Source of the DNA: Hemileia vastatrix
Lineage: Eukaryota; Basidiomycota; Pucciniomycetes; Pucciniales; Zaghouaniaceae
Reading direction: 5' to 3'
Assembly (NCBI GenBank): GCA_030280995.1
Contig: JASXTE010000017.1
Coordinates: 6,523,001 to 6,587,000 of the forward strand
Length of the DNA stretch: 64,000 nt
The position numbers and the translations under genes are program-made. Numbering within the stretch: the stretch's first letter is position 1; each line of letters opens with the position of its first letter. The notes beneath the pieces were generated by a model that searched no databases, was not told where the DNA came from, and was given only the letters and a program-made list of their open reading frames with translations. This document shows positions 35,193 to 49,120 of the stretch, piece by piece.

Positions 35193-36165
35193 CTTTCATT
35201 GGAAACAATGATAAAAATAAAACCATTAAAATTGAGCCAAGTGAATTGAACTTTGAGTCCAAACATAAAAATGAAACTTCTGAGTTAGATACTGGAAAGA
35301 TTGAGCATTTCACAAAAGAAAATCAAATGGAATCAGAAATTAGAAGTAAATTATTATTAAGAATTTAAAGATTGGAAGAATTTTTTAAGAGAGCCCAACA
35401 ATAATACAGAAAATGTATTATTAAATCCAAAAAAAATTTTAACTACTACTTCAAATAAACTAAAGTTCACTGAATTTTAAATAATGAATTTATTAATGAA
35501 AATAAAAAATTTAACTCTGAGATTAGAAAGTTATATAGTAAATTAGAACATTCTCAGAATACAATGTGAACAATTTCAGGATGGGTAAAATTGAATTTTT
35601 TAAATTTAAATGATACTTTACCACATGCACCTGTAATAAAAGATAGATAACAGAGACTAGAAATAAAAATAGCTAATGTTTTGAAAAATAATGACAGAAT
35701 TGATGAAAACAGATCTTATGTGGAAAGTATACCACTTCATATAAAAAATTTCATAGGAAAAACTAATGATTGAAAAAGAAAATAGTGTCATGGACTCTGA
35801 GAGTAAAAATAAGCAAAAGAAGAAATACATGATCATATATATAAAGTAAGTGAATTATTAAATATTCCTTATGTTGAGGAAGTCAGAACTTAACAAAAGA
35901 TATGGCTGAAGTTAGATAAGTACCCTTCATTTGATGGGAATTCAAAATCTGATTGGAAAAAATTCATACAAAGAATTTATAACTTACAGATTTCATTAAA
36001 ATTACCAGATTAAGAAATTAAATCAAAAATAATATCTTTATTTACAGATTTGGCCTTATTATAGTTTTAATATGTTCTGAATGAGGAGATTAATTACTCC
36101 TGGGTTGATTGGAAAGTACTAATTAAAAGACAATTATGTTGCCCAAAATTTAGAATCTATCTGCC
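35193..36165 (+). pseudogene. gag: Degraded Gag fragment of a family D-like element
   Basis: Translation in shifting frames matches the family D Gag: DTFIGNNDKN, ESEIRSKLLLRI, a coiled-coil region, and DKYPSFDGNSKSDW. Many stops and shifts. The left edge is cut by the family A LTR and the right edge by family B, so it is the oldest layer here. Confidence 0.75.
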
Positions 36166-36590
36166 AGGCTACTAGACCTACCCAGTAAATAGTTATAATT
36201 ATCTACTACAGTAGATTTATGCCTTTGCCTCTCACTTTATTAATTATATTTGCTTTAGAAATTACTTATAATTTTTTAACTAGTTAATAAGTAAAATTAA
36301 ATAAGTATATAATTATAAGAGTTCCCTCATTTTCTTACTCCTTGAAAGAGTCCTCATGAAAGCTGAAAAGTAGACTAGAGTATAAAAATACTGAATATTT
36401 AAATAAAATAATTTTATTTACATTGAAATATACAGAAAACACAAAATAAATCAAAAAAATTAAATTAAAATGAAATATACAGATAAATATTGTATATGAG
36501 AACATTACTTCTAGAACATAGTTTAAAAATTTGAAATTTCTATTGTGGTATTTTTCTCCTTGTAGGTAGAACTGTGGTTCCATATTCCAG
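36166..36590 (+). repeat. Partial 5' LTR of family B (copy B1)
   Basis: Matches about the first 400 bp of the LTR at 62038 (CTACTAGACCTACCCAGTAAAT near the start; GAAATTTC..GTATTTTTCTCC near the end), then breaks straight into Gag. The rest of the LTR and the 5' internal region are deleted. Confidence 0.75.
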
Positions 36591-39500
36591 AAGATTAATT
36601 CCTAGAACCCCTTTGAAGAAATCCTCCACTTACCAACAGAAACCTCTGGAAAAGGTTGGTAAAACTTCTGCCCCTGTTGCACCTAAAAAGTATGAAACAA
36701 AAACTTGCTTCAAGTGCAACAAGCCTTGGCAGAAAGGCCATGTTTGTGACAAGAAGATAAATCTTGTTGAAAAAACTGAGGAGCATTCTGATGACACAAT
36801 AGCACTGGATGATACTTCAAGTGATTGTGCCAGAAATATTTCATATGAATCTCAACAAGAAAGTTTGATGCTGGAAGAAGATATTCATTATTTAAATAAT
36901 ATTGATATTGATAATAATGATTTATCTACAGTTGAGGATGCTGAGATCATAAGGAACATTGAGGATAGCTCAATTGTTATTGACCCTCTCAAAGCATCAG
37001 TCTTAATCAATGGAACCAGCATTGAAGTTGTTCTGGATTCTGGAGCTGGAGGAAGTGTAGTATCTTAAAAAGCACTTTCTTCAGTGGATCAAGACTATGA
37101 ATCAAAACTGATGCCTATCACTTCTGAAAATTGGAGAGGTTATGGCTCTGTTTTGTCCCCCATTGATAAATACAAAGCCACAGTGTTTTTTAAATATAAC
37201 CATGGTTTTGTAAGAGCTATGTGTGTTTTTTTTTGTCATGAAAAATGATAACTTAAGCAGTTTGTTTATTATAGGAAATGATATTTTAACCAAGTATGGC
37301 ATAAAATTGGATCCTTTGAACCAATTTTTCACAATGGGGATGAATGGGAAGAGAAAATTTAAGATTTTCTCCCCCAAAAAATTATTAAAACCAGAATTTA
37401 ACACATGTAATTCCATGGTTCAATATAAAGGAAGATCTAAAAAAGAAATGCTTTCCCTTATGTCTGAAATTGACAATTCTTATTTTGGAGAAAAACTTTC
37501 TGGTGAGGATAAAGATTCCATCATCAAATTGTTAAATCTTTTCTTTTGGCCTTTGCTCATGGGTCACATGAACTAGGATTATTTAAAGAAGAGATGAAAC
37601 TTTCGCTATCTTGTCCATTAACTGACATACCACCTAATTTAAAGAAGAAGCCTTATCCTGCTTCTCCCACAAAGAAAAAGATATTGAGGATAATATCTCT
37701 ACCCTTTTAAAAACAAATTTTATTGAAAAGGTAGTTGAGAAAATATATAAGCTGTTTGGATGGTAATAAGGGATATCACCAGGTAACTGTTGAAAAGAAT
37801 TCTCAGAATTTTCTGATGATTTCTACTTATATGAGTATTTATAAGTATGTTAGGATGCCATTTGGCCCTAAAAATTCCCCTTCAGTTTTTCAAAAAGTTA
37901 TGGATAACACATTCCATCAGGAGATAATTGAAGGATGGCTGATGGTTTATATTGATGATATCATTATATTCTAAAAAACATTTTAGGACCATCTTAACTA
38001 CCTGTGTAAAGTGTTCCACAAAATGGATGAAATAAATATGACACTTGCTTTGAAGAAATGTAAATTTGGTTTTCATCCCTTAAAAGTGCTTGGTCATGTT
38101 GTTTCAGGGTTACAGATATGTGTTTAACAAAACAAAGTGGCAGCCATACAAAAGGTGAAGTCTCCTACCACAGTTAGAGAGCTCCAGAGTTTTTGGGAAT
38201 GTGTGGATACTATTGACAGTATATTAAAAATTAGCAAGTTATAGCATTGCCACTTACCCAACTGACTAGAAAGAATGTTTCTTTTGTCAGGAATAGTGAA
38301 AGACAGAGAGATTTTGTCACTATGAAACACTGTTTGATGTCAGCACCAATTCTTGCTTTACCTGACTTTAATCAACCATTTGTTTTGTACACTTATGCCA
38401 GTTTTATTGGTCTTGGTTCTGCCCTCCATCAAAAACAAGTGATGAATGATAAAGTATCAGAAGTAGTAATTTGTTATATTTCAAGAACCTTGAGAAATAG
38501 TGAATTGGAATATGGTGCCACTCAGCTTGAATGTTTAGCTTTAGTGTGGGCTCTAGAAAAGCTACATTATTACCTAGATGACCAGAAATATGAACTTGTC
38601 ACAGACTGCAGTGCAGTTAAATCCCTTTTAAACTTGAAATCATCTAACAGACATATGTTCAGATGGCAGTTAGCTGCTCAGGATTACAGAGGGAGAATGA
38701 AAATTATTCATAGGGCTGGTATTGTTCACTCAAATGTGGATATGTTATCAAGGTTACCTTTACCAAATGATGACTCTCATCCTGCTTATGATCCTTAGGA
38801 TGAAATTATTAATATTAATGGGATATATGTGGTTGATATGGAGGAGGAGCTATTACAGCTTATTCTGGAATCATATGATAAGGACACTGACTTAAAAAAG
38901 TTATGCACCATATTAAATGATTCAAAGAATGCTCCAATACAAGAATTAATTAAAACCCTTCCAACAAAGTACCAGAAGGCTCAATTGATGAAGGATATCT
39001 ATATTATAGAAGATATTTGAGTAATGTCATTGTTATTCCTTCTTCTATGAAAGAAATCATCTTGAAAATTTGTCATGATGACATATTGGCTGGACTTTTT
39101 GAACTTGAAAAAAATATTATCAGAATTAATAACACTGCTTGGTGGGCTAATATGTCTGAAGACACAAAATTATATGTTGAATCTTGTGATTCTTACCAAA
39201 AATCAAAAGGATTGACTGTTAAGAGATCTGGATTATTGAAACATATTGAACCTCCTGATGCACCATGGCAGATAATAAACATGGATTATGTAACAAGATT
39301 ACCTATTTCTGGAAAAGACAGTTATAACTCTTGTTGGGTTATTGTGGACAGATTCACTAAAATGTGTAAATTTATCCCTACTCACAAGGATGTTTCCACT
39401 AAAGAATTAGCTTTTTTAAGGTGCTCTCATATTTTTAATACTTCTGGTTTTCCAAAAGCCATAATCTCTGACAGAGACCCTAAATTTACTTCTGAATTTA

Positions 39501-40401
39501 GGATTTCTCTGATGGATGTTTGTGGCTGCTATCTGAAAGTTTCTACTGCCCATCACCCTCAGACTGATGTATTAGCTGAAAGAATGATTAAGACTCTAGA
39601 GGACATGATAAGAAGGTATTGTGCCTTTGGCCTTGAGTATAAAGACAAAGACAGATTCACTCATGATTGAGTTACCTTACTTCCTGGGTTGGAATTTGCT
39701 TATAATAGCACTGTTCATTCTGTTACTCAAAGAAAGCCTTTTGAGCTCTGGCTTGGATATTTTCCAAATACTCCTGCCCAAATTCTCAATAATAAAATAC
39801 CTAAATTAGATTAACATCCTGGTGTAAAATCATTTCTTCAAATGCAACAACTTTGCAGAAGTCATGCTCAAAAATGTATTGAAAATCCTTTGAATATGAG
39901 AAGAAGAGATGGGACAAATCCTATAAAGAATAAACTTTTAAAAAGGGTGATGAAGTGTTGATTTCTACAGTCCACTTCAATTTACAAGGTAATAACAAAT
40001 TTAAAGACCCATTTGTTGGTCCATTTTTTGTCAGAAGAATGGTTGGTGATAATGCAGTTGAAGTTATTTTGTATTCTCCATATGACAGAAAACATCCTCA
40101 TTTTCCAATATCTCTTTTGAAACCTTACACATCCAATAGTGATTTATTTCCAAAAAGAAGGGGAAGACCAAAGAAAACCCTTAATGAAATCACTGAGACA
40201 GCAGAAATTGATAAGATTCTGAATGACAGAATAGTCACTGCTGAAAAAGGTGCAGATTATTTATTGAGATTCAAAAATAAATCATCTGAATATGATTCTT
40301 GGATACCTGGAAAGTAGATATCTAATCTTCCTACTCTACTAAAGAAGTATAAAAAGAAAAAATCATAGCATTTTTTTATTGTTTTTTTTAGAGTGAGGGA
40401 G
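36591..40401 (+). pseudogene. Family B copy B1: Gag C-terminus, protease and Pol
   Basis: Starts in late Gag with an intact zinc knuckle CFKCNKPWQKGHVC, then protease VLDSGAGGSVVS ending in a stop. Reverse transcriptase has GWLMVYIDDIIIF but has lost about 150 bp, including the LCGDYRALN block, near 37735. RNase H is readable (GATQLECLALVWALEKLHYY), as is integrase (CHDDILAG, INMDYVTRLP, ISDRDPKFTSEF, HHPQTDVLAERM). The chromodomain end reads AEKGADYLLRFKNKSSEYDS. At least eight stops or shifts, so it cannot move itself. A purine tract GAGTGAGGGAG (40391-40401) precedes the 3' LTR. Confidence 0.88.
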
Positions 40402-41192
40402 TGTCAGCCAGTCTACTAGAATTATCCAGTAAAATAATTAATTATCTTACTGAGATGAAGCCACGACTGTTAAATCCTTATTAATAATTAATTATTTATT
40501 GCTTGCTTATGTATTACTTACAAGTAACTAGCTAAGTACATTAAATAATTTTAATATTTAATAAAAATAAATGTCCCATACATTTTTACTCCCTAACAGC
40601 AAGCTCAATAATAAAGATGAGAGGGAATATAAATAAGTATTAAATTATAAAAAAATATATGAAAAAAGATTTTTTGAATTCCTTTTTTAAGAAATTCAGA
40701 ATTTTTCAACATTTTAAATCAAATGTTTTGTACTAAATGTGACGGTCCAAGGGAACTCAAGTTTTATTTCAAATAAAAGTGATACCTTTATTTACTCACC
40801 ATTTATTATATCTTTTATTATGTCACATACTCTCTTTATTTAGTTTTTTCTCTCACACCCTTGTATTAGGTGGTGTTAGCTCCGTGTCTTTATTTCTCAC
40901 ATTTTTGCCTATAAAAGGCCCTCTCTTTTTGTACTTTTCAAACCATTCCTTACTTATTTACCAAACTTACAATATATAAATTTAATCTCTTATTACTATA
41001 TTTTATAACATTAGTACTTACATCCACGTAATTCTAAGATATAATTAATACTAATATTTGTAATCACCTCTTATTATTTGAGTAAAATAATAAAAGATTA
41101 AAGAAAATACGTACATAGTTTTTTTGAGCCCAATAAATCAACTTAAACCCTCCTAAAACCTCCAGATTTATCTTCTAGACCAAGAGGCCCAT
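40402..41192 (+). repeat. LTR of family B (3' LTR of B1, possibly shared with B2)
   Basis: Begins TGTCAGCCAG and aligns with 62038-62720, both ending around TTATCTTCTAGACCAA. TATA box TATAAAAG at 40910-40917. The exact end is uncertain by a few bases. It is followed at once by the non-coding element copy 2. Confidence 0.75.
40910..40917 (+). promoter_or_regulatory. TATA box in family B LTR
   Basis: TATAAAAG inside TTGCCTATAAAAGGCCCTC; the other family B LTR has TGCCTATATAAGGGCCCTC at 62421. Conserved context supports a core promoter. Confidence 0.6.
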
Positions 41193-41196
41193 CTAC

Positions 41197-44100
41197 AAAA
41201 AATATATAGCTATACTAATGAAAAGGCCAAAAATAAAAATACTATTATAAATTAATAAAATAAAACTACATAATTATTATTCTGCTCTCATGATGCAAGG
41301 GTACTATGTATGAATTTCCCCATGTTAAATATAAACCTGCTTTAAGGCAAGTTTACTGGTAGAGATATAAAGTTTTCTTAAATTCTAAAAATAAATTATG
41401 CATTTTACTAATTATTTTTTTCTTTTTTTCTTTCCAAAGTTGTTAGAGTTGCTTAATTAATACTGCCATCTTGATTGTAAGATATATAATTTCTTTTGAA
41501 TACATGATTTATTGTCTCAGAAATTATATTATATTGTTAAATAAATTATTTTATTTTCTAAAGCTTCATTGTCAAAGACACTACTCCATTTTCTATTAAT
41601 TAACAAATATATAAAATGTGATAGCAAAATTTTTAGAATTTTCTTTTTGAGAGGGTCAAATTATATTGTGAAGATTTTTATCTAGAAATTCTTGTACTCT
41701 AAAACCAAATAATTTTCTCCCTTATGGAAGCCTTTTCAAAAATATGAAAATATAAACAAGAATATTAACTTATCTTATTTTTATTATCTGTACTGAAATT
41801 TTTAGTTCAACCCATTTTTTTATATGACATTAATATAAAAGCATGGTTAAATGCTACTATACAATTAATTTTTATTATATATATATATATATATAAGAAA
41901 AATTTAGAAAGTCATCCTTTTTTGTTTACTTGAATAAATGGCTCAATTATAATGCCCAACACTTTTTAATGTTTTCCAAACTCAATAACAAATTTCTCAT
42001 ATGAAATATTAGCTTTTATTATAAGAAATTTATCTATAGCTGATATTCAACATGAGATTTTCCTTTTTAGATTCAGCTAAAATTAAACAAAAGGATAAAT
42101 CAAGCATTTTTTTATAAATGGTAACCATATGTTACTTAGAGCATTGTTAAATTCACTCATCAGATTGGTTTAAGTATTAAAATAAATTGAGGTCATTGTT
42201 TTCTTATATTTGAAACTAATTGGGAAATTATTCTAAAAATATATTTTAATGTGTATCATGTTTAAAATTTGGAAATATTATTTTTGAAAATTATGATTTT
42301 CTTATATGAGATAACAAGCTTTAGTTTACATTGTTTCAAGTAGAATAGAATTTTAGTATTAAAAATTGAAAGCAATGTACCATTATCTGATTTTAATTGT
42401 GTTCTACTTATAGAATGATTACATAACATTAGACATTATTTAAATCAAAAATGTTTAAAAGATATATAGAATTTTGCAAAATTTCAACATTTTTTAATCT
42501 TTGATTTGAAAACAAACTATGATGTACACTCACTAAAAATAAGTAATCCCAATTTTAACATTATTTATCAATCCAAAAATAATGAGTCAATTAACATAAA
42601 AATATATATTATTTCAAAACCAAATATCTAGATTTAAAATATGATGTTTTAATGAAAAATTGATGCAAAACTTTAATGCAACAAACTCTCTTAAAAAATT
42701 CAAAAATAAAATATCAAAACAAGTGATTTCTGCAAAAAAAAGCTACCAACTAATGTAGATAAAGCATAAAAATAAGTCATATTTTTAAAATAAATGATCT
42801 AACAATATTTATTTTTGTTAAAAAAATCAAAAACATTGTTAAGCTTGTTTGTTATAATAATGGTAAAATCCACTAAACATTATCTAAAGGTGGCAAAATA
42901 TGTCAAAAATATGTTGAATTTTGTGAGCCAAAAAAAAAAAAAAATTTGTATCATTTCCTGTTGTTCTATGACTTTATTCCAACCTTTTTATCCGATTGTT
43001 CCAGTATTACTTTGCTATGATCACTAGTTTTGAAGTTAAAATTTACAAATTTTCATTATATTTGATAATATGAAAAATAACTCAAACTTTTATAACTACT
43101 AAATAAGATTTTGAAACTCCTTCTTTCAATAAATTATTGAAGAAGTTTTCAGTTTATTTGAGTAATGATTTTAAGAATAACAAAAAATTTGAAATTCACA
43201 AGGACATATTTCCAGGGACTATAAATATTTACTTGTGTAATGAATGAGCTACTTATCAATGATGTAAAACATCAGAAAAGTAAGTTATAGTTATAAATCT
43301 ACAGAATATATTGTGTCTGGTATATATATCTTCAATAAATCTTTTAAACTTATCTTAACCTACATACCACACAATAGAAAATCATTATATTAAAAAAGGA
43401 AAAAATTCTATGATAATATCATGAAGAATAATAACCAAGGATTGATATTCCATAAAAATGGCTAATAAAATTTTAAGAGAACCTAAATCACTATTCTTTC
43501 ATCAAAATATATCTTTTTGTCTTTGTAATTTATTCCAAACAAGTTTTTTGAAAGTTGAATCTATATATCTAATGCCAAAACCACTATTAAGTTCCCTCTT
43601 AGACTTTTTAAGCAATTATATATATATATATATATTATTTATCAAAAATTGAAATAAAGAAGAAAAACATAATTTTATTTACCTTTAATTATTTAAATAT
43701 AGAGTATTTTCAGAATGCATTGTGGTTACTTGTAAAGGTTAGAAGATTTGAAGTTGGATTTATGAGTTTTTAGAAGGGAAAATATTGTAAAATTCTTTCA
43801 TAAATATTTATTTCATAGTTTCAAATGTTTAAATCTACAAACTAATGGGATTTAAAGCTATATTGAGATTTAAAATATGTTTTCTACTCAGCATCAAAAA
43901 TATAATAATTTTTTTTCTCTACATCACTTTTTACATAAAAGATAGTTTTATAATTTTATGCAGTAAAGATTGCTTATATAAAATTAACATCTATTTCAAC
44001 TGTTTATGACTATTAATGTCAGCCTAAATATCCTTAGGAATGAGTATTTCTTATGCTTAAAATAAGATAACCTTAAGTAAATTAAGCTTATATCTTAAAA

Positions 44101-46676
44101 ATAAGGTTAAAATAAGAGTATATATTATTTTATGATGTATATATATAATTATTATTCTATTATATAACTTATATTAGTTTTAATAGCTTATCCATGGCCT
44201 AATAATACTTATTAAGGTGTTAATGGAGTCATAATATACTTATCTTAAGTGATATGAAGTAATTATTGACATACATAAGCTTATATGTATACATAAATCT
44301 CATATTCAGTGAAATATGCAGTATATTATGTATATTTAGGTATATAAGTGGGTTTTAGCCCCTTAATAGCCTATAACCTTTGTTTTTCTGATTATTTTAG
44401 GTCATATGGACGAAGTCAGTGGACTCACAACGCCTACAGAAGCATATACATCTATTTCAGGCACATGTACTCAGTTTGGACAACTTAATCTGTTTCCTTG
44501 GATGGATATTCACGGATTTACAGGTTGGGAGGTCATTTCTGGGTTAATATGGATGCTTGGGGATGTTATTGGGGGCTTGGACATTTAATTTTTTCCTTTA
44601 TATGCTTTTAGTTTCATTTTATTCCTTTTTGATTATTTATTTTACCTGTTTCTTTATGGTATCCGCTTTTATCTGGGTTTTCTATTTATGGTATGGATCA
44701 GTGTTATTATTAATAGTGATGGAGGGTCCTTACTGGAGGTCTGGGTGTTGAAACTGCTTGAAGTGGACGCCATGGGGAGGTGATGGGCCCTCACAGTGCT
44801 GTAATTGCCGGGGATAGCAGTGACATCATCTGGATTGAAGGTCTGTGCACTCCAGTGGATTTGGGTATAAGTAAGGAGGGATTTTGACGGTTATTTATCA
44901 TCATTCAATTACTACAACTCCAAAAAACACTATTATACAATTATTAACATTTAGAAATATATTATAAAGCCATTATAAATTGATATTATCTTTATATAAG
45001 CTATAACTATATTTTATTCATCTATTTTCCACCACTAGCATGCATTAAAATCCAAGTATTGTGAGTTTTATTTGAGTATAACTATTTTATTAGTCTTCCC
45101 CTGAGGTTTAATCACTAAATAATTTATCAATAAGTAGTAGGACCATAAATAAATACTATTATATCATACTAATATACTAGACTATACTGACAATTAATCT
45201 ATTTAATAAATTTATTTAGAAAAAAAAATAACATCAGTATAGACTGACTTTGAAATTATTTAATTTAAAATAGTTTACAGGTTGATAATGAAGGGTGATT
45301 TCATTTTTGAATATAAATTATAGAAGTCTTATTTTGTCAATTTTAAATCTTTTTGAGCTCAAATGTAACCACTACAACTTATGTAAGAATAATAAGTATT
45401 TTTATTGAAATTTACATGAGAAATTATTCCTATTATTCAAAATCAAACTTGCTCTTATGGTGGTTTTCAATCATTGTTTCTATTCATATCAATAAAAAAC
45501 ATTTTAATTTTATGATGTTTTAGTTTTTGATATCCCCAAGGCTTCTACTTCAGGTTTGCTATTCAAAAAATTATTAAAAATATAATTTTTGAAATACTTA
45601 ATAAACTTGAAAGTGAGGGTGCAATAATTTTTTAAAAATAAATTTTAAATTCAAGATGGATAGTATTTTTTCTATTTTCACAAATGAACAACTTTTTGTT
45701 TCAATAAATCCAGAAAAAAAAATTTGTTGTAAGCATATATATTAGATTTATTTTGATTTTACATACTATATTTTTAAGATTTGTGTCTAATATTTCCAGT
45801 GAACATTAATGTTGATGTGAATTTCAAGTAAGCTTGAAGAAATTTAATCAATAGGAATTTTGGATATGTAAAATAATATTTTGCTCCAATCTTGAATCAA
45901 CCCGGGCTAAAAATATCTTGAATAAGGTTTTTGTAGGTAAATTTGGATTTAAGTAGGATTAAGTGAGGTTTAATAAAGGACAGATAAAAGGCTATCTTCA
46001 TTACTAGTGACTTTTCTCTCAAAATAGTTATAAAATATGTATCATTCTGGAATCAAGCTTCAATAAAGTTGAATTGAAACAGAGATAATTTCTAGAAGCA
46101 CAACACCATATTTACAAAGGTGTACAATACCTCAAATATTACTCATAATATAGGAAGGCAAGGAATCTACAAAATTCACATTTGAAATGAGGATTTATAT
46201 TTTGTATTTGAAATTTAGAAATGGAATATTATTTTCCAATTTAAATATCTATTAGTCATTTTACCAAAAGTTTTCAGTAATCAGATTGAATTTTGATGGT
46301 ATTTTATTGTAGATTAATCATTTTAAGGAGCCATTTACTCAAAATTACTGGTTTTGGTTCTGATATTCCATGTGAAATTATTTACAAATCTTTCTGAAAG
46401 TTAATAGTTGACATATTGGATATGCTAAAGCTTATGTTAGATCAAAGTGAGCTCAAAGGGAGTTCAACTCATGATCAAATTAGGATTTTGAAAGATCAAA
46501 AAGTGATCAATGTAGACTTATATTCAGCTCAATTTGTGACAAATATGAGACTAAATGTAAGGCCAAACAATTTCCTTCATGGTTATTATGTGTGCATAAT
46601 TCAGGCATAGATTTGTGGCTCAATGGAGTTTAAGCAAGGGGTATTGCTAGCAAAACCCCCCAATTTTTCTGTGGTT
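41197..46676. mobile_element. Long non-coding element, copy 2 (interrupted by a solo LTR)
   Basis: Aligns with 20788-25172 throughout once the solo LTR at 44017-45192 is removed. The right terminus retains the palindrome with one change (GGGTATTGCTAGCAAAACCC) and ends CTGTGGTT at 46676 instead of CTGTGGTG. The left end abuts the family B LTR without a recognisable terminus. No protein-coding capacity. Confidence 0.75.
44017..45192 (+). repeat. Solo LTR of family A with 5-bp target duplication
   Basis: 1176 bp, TGTCAGCC to ATACTGACA, flanked by ATTAA on both sides (44012-44016 and 45193-45197). The unoccupied site is visible in the other copy of the host element near 23688-23700 (GACTATTAATCTAT). 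A solo LTR arises by recombination between the two LTRs of a full element. Confidence 0.93.
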
Positions 46677-49120
46677 ATTAGTCCTGGTAATTAATAATAA
46701 ATTTTATAAATTTTAAATATTTTTATCTCTTATTTTTTTCAAAAAAACAAAAAAGAATAATAACTGACAAAATATTAATATATATATTTTTCATCTCAAG
46801 TTATACAAACAATGGCTTATTTAAGTGTCTCTACTACCCCTTAAAAGGAATTATATCTAATTGATTATGATGAAAATTTTGTAATCTCTCCTTTGACTAC
46901 TAAATTTTCTCAAATTAATCAATTATTGAACCAAACAGGATGTAGAAATGCAGGAGGTAAAGATCAAAAAAGAGAAAACTCCCCATGACTCCAAGCCTCA
47001 GGTACTCCCCCCAGAAGAACTTCTAAAAGGCTTTAAAATCAGAGAAATTATGTTACAGAAGCAGGTTAACAAGCTTTCAACTCACATCAAGGAGTTAAAA
47101 ATAGAAAACCTCAGACTTAGGTAAAGGTAGAAGCATTAGAAGAAAAAATAAAAAGCATGGAGAATTTTCTTCAAGAGAGGATGAAACATCCACAAGTAGC
47201 AAAAAACCCTCCAGAGTTGGCTCCTCAGCAACAAGAGAAGGTGGAAGTGTCAAAATGGCAGTGGGATTGGCTTAAAACTGAATGGGACTCACTTCAAGCC
47301 CAGAAAATGCAACAAGCTCCTCAAGAACTTCCCTCAAGGCCCTAACAATTCATTACAACCCCTCCTCACCTTTACTATGGAGGAAGAAGAAATAAAAATG
47401 ACCACATCTAAGTTTTTCCAAAACCATGGTAAATTCCTCCATTAAATCTCACGTTCCTTTTCAATTTAACTGATTCAGTCCATTCAGTTAACTCTGGGAT
47501 GGAAGATGATACTTTGAATTCAGTAGAAACTGGTTCTAGAAGGAAAATTAATCAATCTTCCACTCTTGTAAGTACTCCTTTAGTTTTAATATCTACCTCA
47601 ATGATAAGCCCAGATATGGCTATTATACATGAATCAATTGATCCAGAAGTATATGATACTCTTAAAAATTACTCTGTCTCTATCCTGAAAGATGCCCCTG
47701 ATGTATCAACTATTGATGAGAAATATTTGAGAAAAATTATCACCAAACAAAAACAGATAATGAGCAACCTACAATTGACACAAAAATTTATTAGCTTGTT
47801 AGCTGAACAAGGTTACCAGGCATTGAAAAGTGAGTTGAATAGGGCTTCTGAAGAATTGTTTAGGTACAGGGTAAATTATGAAAAGAAATTTGCTTTATGG
47901 CAAAATATTAAATAATGATCTATCCAATTTACAAGAGAATATTTATATCTGTTTCCAAGAATTAGAAGTTCATTAATCAAACTTGAAAAAACTAAATGAC
48001 CATTATTCATCTCTACAAAATAAGAACCAATTATCTTTTTCAACCATCAATGAGACATTAACTAGTATTCCAAGGGTGAAAACTAGGTTAACTAAAATTG
48101 AAGAGCTATTGAACTCATTTTTATTTGACCAAATAATCTCTTTTACTCCTTTAAAAGAAACTTTTTCACAGGCTACTCCAAATGTAAATGAGCCAAGTTC
48201 TTCTAGAGAAGAATTAGTACAAGAGAAACCTGTAGATATTTCTGGGTTTACATCAAAAATTGATAATGCACCCTGTTCATCTACAAATGGGTTAAATAAT
48301 GAGATCACTTCTCAATTAGAGAAATTGCAACTACTTCTTATTCAGAAAAAAGTAAGCCACAAGTAAATTACCTCAAATCAGACATATTGGCACAAAATTG
48401 ACCAATATCAAACATTTGATGGTGATTCTTCCTGTGATTGGCAGAAATTTATATTCAGAATTGGTAATATGAAAAAATCTCATAACCAACCAGATGAAGA
48501 AATTGTGTCTAAATTTATTTCTTTGTTTTTCAAAGTTTCCCTGATGTGATATGATCCTGTTCTTTTGGATAAAAATGATTATTCTTGGGAGGATTGGAAA
48601 AAATAAATTAAAGCACAATTTGGTGGTTCAAATTATAGGTTATCCCAACAAATAAAAAATGAGGAATCTAGATATAGCTCATCCTCTACAGTAAACCTAT
48701 TGAGTTCCTGATAAAACTAGTGAATATCCTGAGAGAAATGGATCCAAAAATGGATTATAAACTATGGAATCACAGGATCCTTTATAAATTTCCAATGCCT
48801 TTGATAGATTTAATTGTTGGTAGAGCTTAATTCTCAAGGGAGCCTTCTTCTTTTATCAATACTTGTAATGAAGGTCTTTTGAATAACAGGAATAAATCTT
48901 GGAAGCTCATCCCTAGACATTCAGTGGAGAAAACCTCCAACTATCAACAACCACTTCCAGAAAAGTTTGTTAAACCTTCTTCCCCTGTTGCACCTAAGAT
49001 ATATGAAACAAAAATGAGCTTTAAATGAAGCAAGCCTTGGAAAAGATGCCATTTTTGTGACAAGAAAATAAACCTTGTTGAAAAAACAAAGTTTCACTGG
49101 ATGATACTTCAAGTGATTGT
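46677..49120 (+). pseudogene. gag: Family B copy B2: leader, ORF1 and Gag
   Basis: ORF1 remnant at 47038-47430 has a coiled-coil start (MLQKQVNKLSTHIKELKIEN) and WQWDWLKTEWDSL, ending PKPW-stop that overlaps ATGGTAA as in family A. Gag at 47499-47915 and 47983-48366 is coiled-coil-like; the core with a DWQKFIFRI block follows near 48430. The zinc knuckle near 49015 is broken by a stop and a Cys loss. Many stops throughout. Confidence 0.75.

Noticed and set aside
44406..44588. 60-codon frame inside the family A solo LTR
   Set aside because: The same place in the other three LTR copies has an early TAA, so it is not conserved coding sequence.
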